48,447 bases of DNA, taken from NCBI GenBank assembly GCA_017550645.1, contig JAFZOI010000002.1, forward strand, positions 1 through 48,447, in the 5' to 3' direction. Below, piece after piece: positions 1-8,355 of this stretch (position 1 is its first letter; each line of letters begins with the position of its first letter). The notes beneath the pieces are model-generated. The model had not been told where the DNA came from and did not search any database. It worked only from the letters and a program-made list of their open reading frames with translations. This DNA comes from Oscillospiraceae bacterium (GTDB lineage Bacteria; Bacillota; Clostridia; Oscillospirales; Oscillospiraceae). The translations under genes were made by a program, and so were the position numbers.

Positions 1-269
1 AGAAATGTCTGGTTCGGTCAGATTCGGCCAAACGGACCAATTTCAAATCGTAGTCTGGATAGAGGCATGGAAAGGGGGATAAAACCGCTTTTCGGGGAGG
101 AGACATGCCGCCCTTCAATCCACGGAAAACATACTTTTTGCTCTCCCTCATTTAGCCCATTTGTTAACTATAAAGGCCCGAAAAACGGCGGTTAGCCCCT
201 CGTTAACTATAAAAAAACGGTCGAAAACCATGGAACGCCATGAAAAACCATCAAAGCTTTTCGGGAAAG
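1..269. other. Left-edge region without a convincing gene
   Basis: No recognisable gene. The region lies beyond the rpsI terminator. It holds an imperfect tandem repeat of about 40 bp (about 151-216), each copy carrying TTAGCCC followed by GTTAACTATAAA (163-174 and 202-213). A 16-codon frame at 105-155 has a good GGGGAGGAG Shine-Dalgarno but no recognisable product. An open frame from base 1 to 195 is unassignable. Confidence 0.4.
151..216. repeat. Imperfect tandem repeat, about 40 bp, two copies
   Basis: Two copies of a TTAGCCC...GTTAACTATAAA...AAACGG block stand head to tail (GTTAACTATAAA at 163-174 and 202-213). The function is unknown; the AT-rich core could be a protein-binding site. 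Confidence 0.4.
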
Positions 270-306
270 AAAAAACCCTGGAACCGTTGCAATTCCAGGG
301 TTTTTC
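270..306 (-). terminator. Rho-independent terminator of rplM-rpsI
   Basis: An inverted repeat AACCCTGGAA/TTCCAGGGTT with a short loop is followed on the minus strand by a T-run. It starts about 20 bp after the rpsI stop codon. Confidence 0.85.
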
Positions 307-324
307 GAGTATTCTCGAGTTAGA

Positions 325-729
325 TCAGCGCTTGCTGAACTGCGGAGCACGACGTGCAGCCTTGAGGCCGTACTTTTTGCGCTCCTTCATTCTCGGGTCG
401 CGGGTCAGGAAACCGGCGGCCTTGAGGGCGGAGCGGTAGTTCGGGTCGACCAGGAGCAGAGCTCTGGCGACGCCGTGACGGATGGCGCCGGCCTGGCCGG
501 TGACGCCGCCGCCGACGACGGTCGCTTCGATATCGACCTTGCCGAGCTGGCCGACGGTCACGAGCGGCTGACGGACGAGGAGCTTGAGGGTCTCAAGCCC
601 GAAGTAATCGTCGATGTCGCGGCCGTTGATGGTGATGGCGCCGGTGCCGTTGGGGAAGAGATGAACGCGGGCGACGGAGGACTTCCTGCGGCCCGTTCCG
701 TACATGTAAGGCTTCTTACTGGTATACAT
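325..729 (-). CDS. rpsI: 30S ribosomal protein S9
   Basis: Component of the small ribosomal subunit whose C-terminal tail reaches the P-site tRNA. The 134-residue product is full length. It has the N-terminal [13 protein letters not shown] block typical of bacterial S9 and the expected basic C-terminus, ending in QFSKR with the conserved Lys-Arg that touches the anticodon stem-loop. The gene follows rplM with a 14-bp gap, the standard L13-S9 operon, and is followed by a strong hairpin terminator. It is transcribed from the promoter ahead of rplM. Nothing is unusual. Confidence 0.98.
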   Translation of the reverse strand: MYTSKKPYMYGTGRRKSSVARVHLFPNGTGAITINGRDIDDYFGLETLKLLVRQPLVTVGQLGKVDIEATVVGGGVTGQAGAIRHGVARALLLVDPNYRSALKAAGFLTRDPRMKERKKYGLKAARRAPQFSKR

Positions 730-743
730 TCTTCATTTCCTCC

Positions 744-1169
744 TTATTCCCATATCTCGGGCTTCTGAGCCTGATGGGTGTGCTCGGCGCCGGTGAAGAC
801 CTTTAGGCGCTTGAGCTGGGCGCGGCCGAGGCTGTTCTTTCCGAGCATGCCCTTGACGGCGAGCTCGACGGCGAAGCCGGGGCGCTCCTGCATGAGGCGC
901 TTATACTGGACTTCCTTCAGTCCGCCGGGATAGCCGGAGTGGGTGCGGTAGTACTTCTGCTCGAGCTTCTTGCCGGTCAGGACGGCCTTGTCGGCATTGA
1001 TGACGACGACGAAATCGCCGCAGTCGACGTTGGGCGTGTAGATGGGCTTATGCTTGCCGCGAAGCAGGGTCGCGGCCGTGGCTGCGGTGTGGCCGAGGGG
1101 CTTTCCCGCCGCGTCAAGGATGTACCATTTTCTCTCCATGGTCTCCTTGCGAGCCATTGTCGTGGACAT
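744..1169 (-). CDS. rplM: 50S ribosomal protein L13
   Basis: Early-assembly protein of the large ribosomal subunit. The 141-residue product has the family start ([16 protein letters not shown]) after a short [10 protein letters not shown] extension, and the L13 signature region near [11 protein letters not shown]. The ATG at 1169 is chosen because a GGAGGT ribosome-binding site (1178-1183) lies eight bases upstream; the internal ATG at residue 5 has no better site. First gene of the rplM-rpsI operon, expressed from a TTGACA-17-TATAAA promoter about 45 bp upstream. Confidence 0.98.
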   Translation of the reverse strand: MSTTMARKETMERKWYILDAAGKPLGHTAATAATLLRGKHKPIYTPNVDCGDFVVVINADKAVLTGKKLEQKYYRTHSGYPGGLKEVQYKRLMQERPGFAVELAVKGMLGKNSLGRAQLKRLKVFTGAEHTHQAQKPEIWE

Positions 1170-1212
1170 TGTATGTGACCTCCAAACTTGGTTGAATTCA
1201 TAACGCCTGATT

Positions 1213-1241
1213 TTTATACCATATTCCCGTTATCTTGTCAA
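1213..1241 (-). promoter_or_regulatory. Sigma-A promoter of rplM-rpsI
   Basis: On the minus strand a perfect -35 TTGACA (1236-1241) is separated by 17 bp from a -10 TATAAA (1213-1218). The implied start lies about 35-40 bp before the rplM ATG. Confidence 0.85.
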
Positions 1242-1342
1242 CAACTATTTTCAGTTATTCCCGATATGCTCGCATTTTCGCCGTTTTGCTTCGATTTGCT
1301 CCGTTTTTCTCGATTTCGATTTTATTTTTCGTGAGGTGTCCC

Positions 1343-2086
1343 ATGCAAAAGCTCGCCGGACTCGTGCGCCGCTGCGCCGACGATTATTCTATGATACAGG
1401 AGGGCGACCGCATCGCCGTCGGCCTCTCGGGAGGCAAGGACAGCGCAGTTCTCCTCGCCGCGCTCGCCGCTCTGAGGGGCTATTACCCGAAGAAGTTCGA
1501 GCTCTTCGCCGTGACGGCGGACATGGGCTTCGAGGGCATGGACCTCTCCCCTCTCGCGGACTGGTGCGCGGAGCTCGGCGTCCCCTACATCGTCGAAAAG
1601 ACCGAGATCGCGAAGGTCGTCTTCGAGGACAGAAAGGAAAAGAACCCCTGCGCGCTCTGCTCGAAGATGCGCCGCGGCGTCATAAACCGCCGCCTCATCT
1701 CCGAGGGGATAACGAAGCTCGCCCTCGGACACCATCTCGACGATGCGATAGAGACGTTCTTCATGTCGCTCGTCTACGAGGGGCGCATAAGCTGCTTCTC
1801 ACCCGTCTCGTTCATGGACAGGAGCGGCGTGACGCAGATAAGGCCGCTCCTCTACGCGACGGAGGCCGAGACGGAGAGCGCCGCCGCGAGGCTGGGCCTC
1901 CCCGTCGTCAGGAGCACGTGCCCCATGGACGGAGCCTCGAGCCGCGAGGACGTCAAGAGCATCGTCGCGGCCGTCTCCGCGGGGCAGGCGGACTTTCACG
2001 CGAAAATGCTCGGCGCGATGCAGCGCCTTCCCCTCCCCGGCTGGGCGCCGGAGCACCACCCGAGAACGAAGACACGGCTCGACTGA
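1343..2086 (+). CDS. TtcA-like tRNA 2-thiolation ATPase (PP-loop family)
   Basis: Probable tRNA-thiolating enzyme of the TtcA/TtuA group, which activates tRNA with ATP and inserts sulfur using an iron-sulfur cluster. The 247-residue product has the PP-loop motif SGGKDS near residue 30, a CALC pair (CxxC) in the middle and a third cysteine in the later STCPMDG segment; these three cysteines match the cluster ligands of TtcA. The ATG at 1343 is chosen because GAGGTG lies just upstream; the open frame continues 36 codons further but that part is hydrophobic, lies in the promoter area and is not conserved-looking. It stands alone and ends at a hairpin terminator. The exact substrate (C32 or another base) cannot be told from sequence. 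Confidence 0.82.
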   Translation: MQKLAGLVRRCADDYSMIQEGDRIAVGLSGGKDSAVLLAALAALRGYYPKKFELFAVTADMGFEGMDLSPLADWCAELGVPYIVEKTEIAKVVFEDRKEKNPCALCSKMRRGVINRRLISEGITKLALGHHLDDAIETFFMSLVYEGRISCFSPVSFMDRSGVTQIRPLLYATEAETESAAARLGLPVVRSTCPMDGASSREDVKSIVAAVSAGQADFHAKMLGAMQRLPLPGWAPEHHPRTKTRLD

Positions 2087-2102
2087 AGGGCCCCGGCATA
2101 TA

Positions 2103-2138
2103 CCCGGACTGCACATTCGCTGCGGTCCGGGTTTTTTG
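2103..2138 (+). terminator. Rho-independent terminator after the ttcA-like gene
   Basis: CCCGGAC...GTCCGGG stem followed by GTTTTTTG, about 17 bp after the stop codon. Confidence 0.85.
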
Positions 2139-2231
2139 CGTTTCCGGGGCACAAACCGGCCTGACGCACGGAAAAGGGGTTTTTCATACTATCGGTATAA
2201 AAAATAATATCCTATTAGTACGAAAAGGCTG

Positions 2232-2260
2232 TTCCATACCGCGTTCTTCCGGGCTATAAT
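2232..2260 (+). promoter_or_regulatory. Probable promoter of the XRE-ABC operon
   Basis: A perfect TATAAT (2255-2260) lies 36 bp before the XRE start. The box 17 bp upstream, TTCCAT (2232-2237), is a poor -35, which would fit regulated expression, possibly autoregulation by the adjacent regulator. Confidence 0.6.
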
Positions 2261-2295
2261 GAGAGCACAAAGGACATACGAAAGGAGGCGGGCGC

Positions 2296-3378
2296 ATGGG
2301 TATCAAGCTTGCCGAGAACGTCCGCAGATTCAGAAAAGAGAGATCGCTGACTCAGGAGCAGCTCTCCGAGGTGCTCGGCGTGACGGCGGGAGCCGTCTAC
2401 AAATGGGAGGCGGGACTCTCCGTGCCGGAGCTGGAGCTCATAGTGGAGATGGCGGATTTTTTTGACGTCTCCGTGGACGTCCTGCTCGGCTACGAGGTCA
2501 AGGACAACAGTCTGGACGCGACCGTAAAGCGCATGCGGGAATGCCGCCGCGCGAAGGACCGCGCCGGGCTCCAGGAGGCTGAAAAGGCGCTCAAGAGGTA
2601 CCCGAATTCCTTCCGCGTCGTATATGAGAGCACCGCGATGTACCGTGCGTTCGGCATCGAGTGCGGGGATAAGGCGATGTTCCGCAGGGCGCTGGAGCTT
2701 CTCGACAGAGCTCTCGTCCTTCTCCCCCAGAACGAAGACCCGGAGATAAGCGAGCAGACACTTTACGGTAAGATGGCGGAGGCGTATCTGGGACTGAACG
2801 AGAACGAAAAGGCCATCGAGCTCTGGAAGGCGCACAACGCGGGCGGGCTTTACAGCCACAGCATCGGTCACGGCCTTGCCATGAGCGACCGCGCGGAGGA
2901 GGCGGCGCCGTTTTTGTCGGAAGCCATGGCGAGGATAGTCGCGGATCTCTGCGACACGATCACCGGATATATAAACGTCTTCGCTGCGCGCGGCGACCAC
3001 GCCTCGACGCAGGCGATACTGAGCTGGGGCGTCGAGCTCTTTCTCGGGCTGCGGGACGGCGGCAAGGCGAACTTCCTCGACAAGGTGTGCAGCGGCATGC
3101 TGGCCGCTCTCGCCGGCTCGCAGTACCTTTCCGGTCAGGTCGAAGAGGCGCACGATTCCCTCAATAGGGCGAAAGAGCTCGCGGCATTTTTCGACGCCTC
3201 CCCGAGCTACGACGAGAGCGACATACGCTTCATAGACCGCATCGAGGGCGCGAGCGCGCACGACGACATCGGCGCGACGGCGGCGGACGCCGTCAAAAAC
3301 GTCGTCGAAAGCTGTGAAAACGAAGCTTTTTCCGCTCTCTGGGAGCTCGTATCGAAGGAGGAGCCAGACCGTGGATAA
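2296..3378 (+). CDS. XRE-family transcriptional regulator with TPR-like C-terminus
   Basis: DNA-binding regulator of 360 residues. Residues 1-65 form a Cro/C1-type helix-turn-helix (LTQEQLSEVLGVTAGAVYKW, followed by a second conserved helix and the VDVLLGY segment common in Firmicute XRE proteins). The remaining 290 residues are helical and TPR-like, as in Firmicute peptide-sensing regulators. An AAAGGAGG-like site precedes the ATG. The 3' end overlaps the start of the ABC exporter by eight bases, so the two are translationally coupled and the regulator probably controls that exporter. The effector is unknown; a small peptide is a guess based on the TPR architecture. Confidence 0.85.
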   Translation: MGIKLAENVRRFRKERSLTQEQLSEVLGVTAGAVYKWEAGLSVPELELIVEMADFFDVSVDVLLGYEVKDNSLDATVKRMRECRRAKDRAGLQEAEKALKRYPNSFRVVYESTAMYRAFGIECGDKAMFRRALELLDRALVLLPQNEDPEISEQTLYGKMAEAYLGLNENEKAIELWKAHNAGGLYSHSIGHGLAMSDRAEEAAPFLSEAMARIVADLCDTITGYINVFAARGDHASTQAILSWGVELFLGLRDGGKANFLDKVCSGMLAALAGSQYLSGQVEEAHDSLNRAKELAAFFDASPSYDESDIRFIDRIEGASAHDDIGATAADAVKNVVESCENEAFSALWELVSKEEPDRG

Positions 3379-5101
3379 GAACGAGCTCAAGGCGCTGCGC
3401 CGCCCATTTATAAAGGAGCTTTTCCGGAACAACAGATTCAACCTCGTGATGACCGTGATCGCGGCCCTGCTCGCGAGCGTGTCGTCGCTCGTGATATCGT
3501 GGACCATCAAGGGGATATCCGATCTTATATCCGGCGACGCGGACGTCGGCTTCCGCACGCTGCTTCTCGTCTTCGCCGCCGGCCTCGCGCTGATGCTTCT
3601 GGCATGGGCGCTCGACCGGACCTTCCTCTCGGCATTCCGCGCGAAAGCGATGAAGCAGTACAGGGCCTACGTCTTCGACCGGCTGATGGAAAAGGGCATT
3701 CAGGCTTTCTCCGGCGAAAACAGCGCGCTCTATCTCTCCGCCCTTTCCAACGACGCGAACACCATCGAGCAGGACTACGTCCGGATGCTGCAGAACACGA
3801 TCCAGGTCGGCATCACCTTTGTCGGCGCGCTGGGGCTCATGCTGTGGTACAGCCCGCTTCTGACGCTGATCGCGATCGGCTTCTCCCTGCTGCCCGTCCT
3901 CGTCTCGGTCGTCCTCGGCAACAGGGCGGCCGTCGCGGAAAAGGACGTTTCCGACAAGAAAGAACGTTATACGGGCATGCTCAAGGACGTGCTCTCGGGC
4001 TTTGCGGTCATAAAGAGCTTCAAGGCGGAGAAAAGCATCTCCGGCATCCATGACAAGAGCAACGACAGCGTCGCCGACGCGGCGAAAACGCGCGAGAAGA
4101 TCAAGCTCCATGTCTCCTATGCCTCGGGCATAGCGGGCGGGCTTCTGCAGTTCGGCGTGTTCTTCGTCGCGGCCGCCTTCGCGCTCTCCGGCAAGGGCGG
4201 CATCACCGCCGGCACAGCCATCGTCTTCGTACAGCTTCTCAACTACGTTCTCGCGCCGATCCAGATCTTCCCGACGTATTACGCCGGAAAGAAGTCCGCC
4301 TACGGCCTCATCGACAAGCTGGCGCAGGCGCTCGATCGGAATATCCCCGACGAGGGCGAGCATATCGAGCCGCGCCTGACCGACGGGATCAGCGTCAAGG
4401 ACCTCGAATTCGCCTACGAGGAGGGCAAGCCCGTGCTGCGCGACGTCGATATGGACCTGCGCGCCGGCGGGTGCTACGCGCTGGTAGGCGGCTCCGGAAG
4501 CGGCAAATCGACGATACTGAACCTGCTCATGGCGTCCTCGCGCGGCTACGGCGGCGAGATACTCTACGACGGGAAAGAGCTCAAAAGCATCTCTCCGAGC
4601 TCGCTTTACGACCTCGTCTCCATCATCCAGCAGAACGTATTCGTCTTCAACAGTACCATCCGGGACAACATCACGATGTTCTCCGACTTTTCCGAGGAGG
4701 AGATCGAGCGCGCCGTGCGTCTGTCGGGTCTTAAAAAGCTCATCGACGAGAAGGGCGCGGACTACCTCTGCGGCGAAAACGGCTCCGGCCTCTCCGGCGG
4801 CGAGAGGCAGCGCATATCCATCGCGAGGGCGCTTTTGCGCAAAACGCCCGTTCTCTTCGTCGACGAGGCGACGGCGTCGCTCGACGCCGAGACCTCGTTC
4901 GAGGTGCTCGACGCGATATTGAAGCTCGACGGCTATACCCGCGTCATCATCACGCACGATCTCGAGGAGAACGTCCTGCGCAGGTGCGCCGACGTGTTCG
5001 CGCTGAAAAACGGCGCCGTCACGGAGCGGGGTTCCTTCGACGAGCTGATGGAGCGGAAAGGATACTTCTATTCGCTGTTCACCGTGTCGCAGGGAGCGTG
5101 A
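3371..5101 (+). CDS. ABC transporter, fused permease and ATPase (exporter type)
   Basis: Half-size ABC exporter of 576 residues, expected to work as a dimer in the membrane. The N-terminal 320 residues form the six-helix transmembrane domain; the C-terminal half is the nucleotide-binding domain with Walker A GGSGSGKST, Q-loop IIQQN, signature LSGGERQ, Walker B LFVDEATASLD and H-loop ITHD, all intact. The start is the GTG at 3371, which has AAGGAGG just upstream and overlaps the regulator's stop codon; the frame is open upstream but that reads inside the regulator gene. The substrate is unknown. The regulator-exporter pairing suggests a drug, peptide or lipid efflux role. Confidence 0.9.
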   Translation: MDKNELKALRRPFIKELFRNNRFNLVMTVIAALLASVSSLVISWTIKGISDLISGDADVGFRTLLLVFAAGLALMLLAWALDRTFLSAFRAKAMKQYRAYVFDRLMEKGIQAFSGENSALYLSALSNDANTIEQDYVRMLQNTIQVGITFVGALGLMLWYSPLLTLIAIGFSLLPVLVSVVLGNRAAVAEKDVSDKKERYTGMLKDVLSGFAVIKSFKAEKSISGIHDKSNDSVADAAKTREKIKLHVSYASGIAGGLLQFGVFFVAAAFALSGKGGITAGTAIVFVQLLNYVLAPIQIFPTYYAGKKSAYGLIDKLAQALDRNIPDEGEHIEPRLTDGISVKDLEFAYEEGKPVLRDVDMDLRAGGCYALVGGSGSGKSTILNLLMASSRGYGGEILYDGKELKSISPSSLYDLVSIIQQNVFVFNSTIRDNITMFSDFSEEEIERAVRLSGLKKLIDEKGADYLCGENGSGLSGGERQRISIARALLRKTPVLFVDEATASLDAETSFEVLDAILKLDGYTRVIITHDLEENVLRRCADVFALKNGAVTERGSFDELMERKGYFYSLFTVSQGA

Positions 5102-5126
5102 GCCCTCCGGAGAAAAACGCGCATAT

Positions 5127-5162
5127 AAAAAGACGGCCGAGCGTCTGCTCGGCCGTCTTTTT
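5127..5162. terminator. Bidirectional terminator between the ABC exporter and acpP
   Basis: AAAAAGACGGCCGAGC/GCTCGGCCGTCTTTTT with a four-base loop. It has a T-run on both strands, so it serves the exporter (plus) and the rpmH-acpP operon (minus). Confidence 0.92.
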
Positions 5163-5169
5163 GCTTTTC

Positions 5170-5406
5170 TCATTTCGCGTCGATCTTGCTCTCCACGAAC
5201 TCGACGATCTCGCTTATCGTTCTCAGCTCGCTGACGTCGTCGTCCACGACGAGGATGCCGTACTCTTCTTCAAGGGCCATGAGCATCTCCATGACGTCGA
5301 GGGAATCAGCTCCGAGGTCGTCCACAATGTCGGTATCGGGCGTAAGCTGGTCCTCGTCGATACCGAACTGCGACAGGATCAGCTCCTTGAGCTTGTCATA
5401 AACCAT
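5170..5406 (-). CDS. acpP: Acyl carrier protein
   Basis: Carrier of growing acyl chains in type II fatty acid synthesis, in the cytoplasm. The 78-residue acidic protein has the phosphopantetheine attachment motif GADSLD with Ser35 and the typical four-helix length. It is the last gene of the rpmH-rnpA-yidD-yidC-jag operon, 21 bp after jag, and ends at a strong bidirectional hairpin. In many Firmicutes acpP lies with fatty-acid genes instead. It could be an ACP dedicated to another pathway, but the motif and length are those of the housekeeping protein. Confidence 0.93.
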   Translation of the reverse strand: MVYDKLKELILSQFGIDEDQLTPDTDIVDDLGADSLDVMEMLMALEEEYGILVVDDDVSELRTISEIVEFVESKIDAK

Positions 5407-5427
5407 GTCCGTACTACGTCCTTTCGG

Positions 5428-6093
5428 TCAATCGCGGGGTTCGCGCCTGAGTTCCTGTCTGGAGGAGCGTCCGTAGGCGACCACGACGCGTCTGTTGGGC
5501 TCGGAGCCCGTTGAAAATGTGCTGACGCCCTCATAATCCTGAAGGGCTGTGTGGATAACGTGTCTCTCATAGCTGTTCATGGGCTCGAGAGTCATATTGC
5601 GGCGGTACTTGACGACCTTCGCGGCCATCTTTCTGGCGAGGGCTTCCAGAGCCTCCTCGCGCTTGGCGCGGTACTGCTCGGCGTCCACGGAGATGTGGCG
5701 GCGCTTGGAGCTGCCGCGGTTGATAACGTAACCGGTGATGTGCTGGATGGCGTCGAGCATCTCGCCGCGGCGGCCTATGAGCATACCGAGCTTATCTCCC
5801 GTGAGGTTGACGGCGAGATCGCCGTTTTCCAGCAGCTCGACGTGCGGCTCGGCCTCCGCGCCCATGCGCTCGAGAAGGCCCTTAAGGAAGATCTCCGTCT
5901 TCTCGACGACGGACTCGATCTCCTCATAGCTCACGCGGACGCGGGCGGGCGTCGAGCCTATGCCGAGAAAGCCCTGCTTGCTCCGCTCGAGGATCTCGAC
6001 GGAGACCTCGTCCCTGTCCTTTCCGAGCTCGGCAAGGGCGGCGGCTATGGCTTCGTCTTCCGTCTTGCCGGTCGTTTCTATGCTTTTTATCAT
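5428..6093 (-). CDS. khpB: Jag/KhpB RNA-binding protein
   Basis: RNA-binding protein of 221 residues that in other Firmicutes works with KhpA in control of cell elongation and division. Three domains are visible in order: a Jag N-terminal domain (about 1-55, with the KQGFLGIG motif), a KH-type domain (about 80-150, with LIGRRGEMLDAIQ) and an R3H domain (about 155-215, with the NSYERHVIH core containing the Arg-x3-His pair). The gene follows yidC by 14 bp, the usual order. No anomaly is seen. Confidence 0.94.
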   Translation of the reverse strand: MIKSIETTGKTEDEAIAAALAELGKDRDEVSVEILERSKQGFLGIGSTPARVRVSYEEIESVVEKTEIFLKGLLERMGAEAEPHVELLENGDLAVNLTGDKLGMLIGRRGEMLDAIQHITGYVINRGSSKRRHISVDAEQYRAKREEALEALARKMAAKVVKYRRNMTLEPMNSYERHVIHTALQDYEGVSTFSTGSEPNRRVVVAYGRSSRQELRREPRD

Positions 6094-6107
6094 GTTACAC
6101 TCTCCAC

Positions 6108-7472
6108 TTATTCGCCGGTCCCGGCGTCGGCGCCCGACTCAGCGGCGTCCGCGATCTCGGGGAGCTTCTCCTCCGCGGCCTCGACGGCCTGATCGGCGAG
6201 CTCGAAGGACCCTTCGACGACCTCGACCGCCTCTGCGGAAGCCTCGGAAACGGCCTCCTCGACGGCCTCGGAGCCGCCCTCATAGCGCGAGGCGACGTAG
6301 GCGCGGCCTCTGGCGAACGGCCTGTCGTCGACGCGGGAATCCCCGCCTCTGGGCGTCTTGACCGTCTCGGGCTGCTGCGCGGCGGCCCAATCGGCGGCCT
6401 TCTGGATGCTCTCCTGCTTATCCGCCTTCTGGAGCTTGCGGCGGGACGTGTTCGGATTGACCTTCGTCGCGTTCTCGGCGCGAAGCTTCTCCGTCTCGGC
6501 GCGCTTGGCCTCGAGTTCGGCCTCTCTCTCCTTCTGGCGGGCTATCTTCTCGGCGTCCTCAAGATTGAGCACCTTCGTATAATGCTTGGTCAGAATGATC
6601 TCCTGGATGATGGACAGCACGCTGCCGGCGATCCAGTATATGCCCATGCAGGCAGGCATGACGAAGCCTATCCAGAGGGACATGATGGGCATCAGCAGCT
6701 GCATCGTCTTGCCGGTGCCGCCCGCGGCGGCGTCGGCGGTGGGGCTCATCTTGGAGGATATCTTCATGCTCAGCCAAGCGAGGACGGCGGATACTATCGG
6801 GATGAGGAACAGTCCGACGACGGGCCACGCGTCCTTGGGAGCCCAGCTGTCCATGGACAGGAAGAACTTCCAGTTCGGCGTCTCGCCGAGGTTGAGCCCG
6901 AGGAAGCTGAAGTCGATATCCTTGAGCGCGGGCAGCTTGCCGACCGCGTCGGTTATAGCCTGAGTATGTTCGCTGACGTAGTTGGTTACGGCGTCATAGT
7001 TGTTGTGCAGAACGTTGGCGTAAACGATCTGCTCGTAGCCGGCTCTTGACGTGCTCTCGAAGCCGAGTCCGAGCGCGGGGAATATGGTACCCTTAAAGTA
7101 CTCCCACTGCTCGGCCGTGAATCTCATCAGCCTCGTAAAGGGCAGCCTTATGCAGCTGTACAGGATTATCAGAATGGGGAACGGGATCAGCGACCAGAAG
7201 CATCCGCTGAGGGGCTTTATGCCCTCTTCCTTATAGAGCTTGGCCATCTCCTCGTTCATCTTGCGCTTGTCGTCGCCGTATTTCTTCTCGAGCTCCTTTA
7301 TGCGGGGCTGGAAGCGGGTCGACTTCATCATACTCTTCTTGCTCTTCATGGAGAAGGGCAGAAGGATGAGCTTGACTATGAGAGCGAAGAGGATGATCGC
7401 GATGCCGTAGTTTTTGACGAAGCTGTACAGCGTCATCAGCAGCCAGCTGAACGGGACGTAAATAAAGTCCAT
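6108..7472 (-). CDS. yidC: YidC/Oxa1 membrane protein insertase
   Basis: Inserts and folds membrane proteins alone or with SecYEG. The 454-residue protein has a short N-terminus without lipobox, transmembrane helices near residues 20-45, 85-110, 210-235 and 255-290, a cytoplasmic coiled-coil loop between the first two and the family motif KPLSGC. The membrane-groove arginine of YidC homologues appears as lysine here (IVKLILLPF). After the last helix comes an unusually long charged tail of about 150 residues: a basic coiled coil, then an Ala/Glu-rich acidic end. The large loop of about 90 residues before helix 3 is also longer than in B. subtilis SpoIIIJ. It lies in the usual rnpA-yidD-yidC-jag order. 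Confidence 0.93.
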   Translation of the reverse strand: MDFIYVPFSWLLMTLYSFVKNYGIAIILFALIVKLILLPFSMKSKKSMMKSTRFQPRIKELEKKYGDDKRKMNEEMAKLYKEEGIKPLSGCFWSLIPFPILIILYSCIRLPFTRLMRFTAEQWEYFKGTIFPALGLGFESTSRAGYEQIVYANVLHNNYDAVTNYVSEHTQAITDAVGKLPALKDIDFSFLGLNLGETPNWKFFLSMDSWAPKDAWPVVGLFLIPIVSAVLAWLSMKISSKMSPTADAAAGGTGKTMQLLMPIMSLWIGFVMPACMGIYWIAGSVLSIIQEIILTKHYTKVLNLEDAEKIARQKEREAELEAKRAETEKLRAENATKVNPNTSRRKLQKADKQESIQKAADWAAAQQPETVKTPRGGDSRVDDRPFARGRAYVASRYEGGSEAVEEAVSEASAEAVEVVEGSFELADQAVEAAEEKLPEIADAAESGADAGTGE

Positions 7473-7513
7473 TTATTATTCCTTTCGCTGACTTGCGGCC
7501 GGTTCCTCCGGCC

Positions 7514-7723
7514 TCAGGGGACGGGATCGTACCCGCCCTTATGGAACGGATGGCATTTCAGCAGACGGCGCAGCGCGAGCCACGAGCCCTTGAGGGCGCC
7601 GTACTTTTCCAATGCCTCAAGCGCGTACTCCGAGCATGTCGGGATGAACCGGCAGCACGGAGGCCTGAGCGGCGAGATGTTTTTCCGATAAAACAGCACG
7701 AGGCGGGTAAGCAGCTTTTTCAT
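7514..7723 (-). CDS. yidD: YidD membrane protein insertion efficiency factor
   Basis: Small protein of 69 residues that assists YidC-dependent insertion. It has the family motifs [14 protein letters not shown] with the conserved Cys and the [14 protein letters not shown]-terminus. The start ATG overlaps the rnpA stop by four bases, indicating coupled translation. Length and position are standard. Confidence 0.95.
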   Translation of the reverse strand: MKKLLTRLVLFYRKNISPLRPPCCRFIPTCSEYALEALEKYGALKGSWLALRRLLKCHPFHKGGYDPVP

Positions 7724-8061
7724 GTTGCCTCCCGCATCAATCCCAATGACTTTGCGCAGAGGAGCATATCGTCCCTCAGCGCCCGATAGTCGGCGCCGGC
7801 CGCGCGGCCGCGCGCCACGATAACGATATCCCAGCCCCGGAGGAATCCGCCCTCGGCGAGCCTGTAGGCCTCGCGCAGGCGGCGGCGGATCAAATTGCGC
7901 ACGACGGCCTTTCCGACCTTCGTGCCCACGGTTATCCCGAGCCTGTTGCCGGCGGAGCCGTTGCGGCGGCAGTATACGGCGACATAGCGCCCCGCCGCGC
8001 TCCTTCCGCGCGCATAGGCCCTTCTGAAATCACTGTTCCTTTTCAGGGACTGGGAAAACAT
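7720..8061 (-). CDS. rnpA: Ribonuclease P protein component
   Basis: Protein subunit of RNase P, which matures tRNA 5' ends together with the RNA subunit. The 113-residue basic protein has the N-terminal [12 protein letters not shown] block and the RNR signature helix ([14 protein letters not shown]). The ATG at 8061 is taken as start; an in-frame GTG directly before it (8064) is the alternative. The ribosome-binding site is weak, and the gene starts 24 bp after rpmH, so translation may be coupled. Confidence 0.95.
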   Translation of the reverse strand: MFSQSLKRNSDFRRAYARGRSAAGRYVAVYCRRNGSAGNRLGITVGTKVGKAVVRNLIRRRLREAYRLAEGGFLRGWDIVIVARGRAAGADYRALRDDMLLCAKSLGLMREAT

Positions 8062-8085
8062 CACGGAAAAACACCCGAGCCTTTT

Positions 8086-8220
8086 TTACCAGGTGAGTCT
8101 TGCGCGGCCTTTCGATCTGCGTCTGGCGAGGACCTTGCGGCCGTTCTTCGTAGACATCCTCTTGCGGAAGCCGTGCTCCTTGGAGCGCTGTCTCTTCTTG
8201 GGCTGGTAGGTTCTGAGCAT
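8086..8220 (-). CDS. rpmH: 50S ribosomal protein L34
   Basis: Smallest large-subunit protein: 44 residues, very basic, beginning [18 protein letters not shown] and ending RARLTW. A perfect AGGAGGT lies eight bases before the ATG. First gene of the rpmH-rnpA-yidD-yidC-jag-acpP operon. In many bacteria this cluster borders dnaA and the replication origin; here its upstream neighbour is thiT and no dnaA is in the window. Confidence 0.97.
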   Translation of the reverse strand: MLRTYQPKKRQRSKEHGFRKRMSTKNGRKVLARRRSKGRARLTW

Positions 8221-8325
8221 TAGTGGCACCTCCTGTGATGATACTCAACAGCGGCGAAGCCGCAGTAGTTGGTCGTGAGTCGGCGGCGCACGGGTATATC
8301 GACCCGGCATGTGCCGCGTTTAAGT

Positions 8326-8355
8326 ATTTTACATTATATGCATTCCGGCTGTCAA
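8326..8355 (-). promoter_or_regulatory. Sigma-A promoter of the rpmH operon
   Basis: On the minus strand, -35 TTGACA (8350-8355) and -10 TAAAAT (8326-8331) are 18 bp apart. The -35 box overlaps the thiT stop codon. The leader to rpmH is about 100 bp. Confidence 0.8.

Noticed and set aside
1..195. Open frame from the first base to a TAG at 193-195 (plus strand)
   Set aside because: It has no recognisable motif, crosses the tandem repeat, and starts outside the window; not enough to call a gene.
1235..1342. 36-codon extension of the TtcA-like protein
   Set aside because: It is hydrophobic, overlaps the promoter region of rplM on the other strand and lacks a ribosome-binding site; the ATG at 1343 has GAGGTG.
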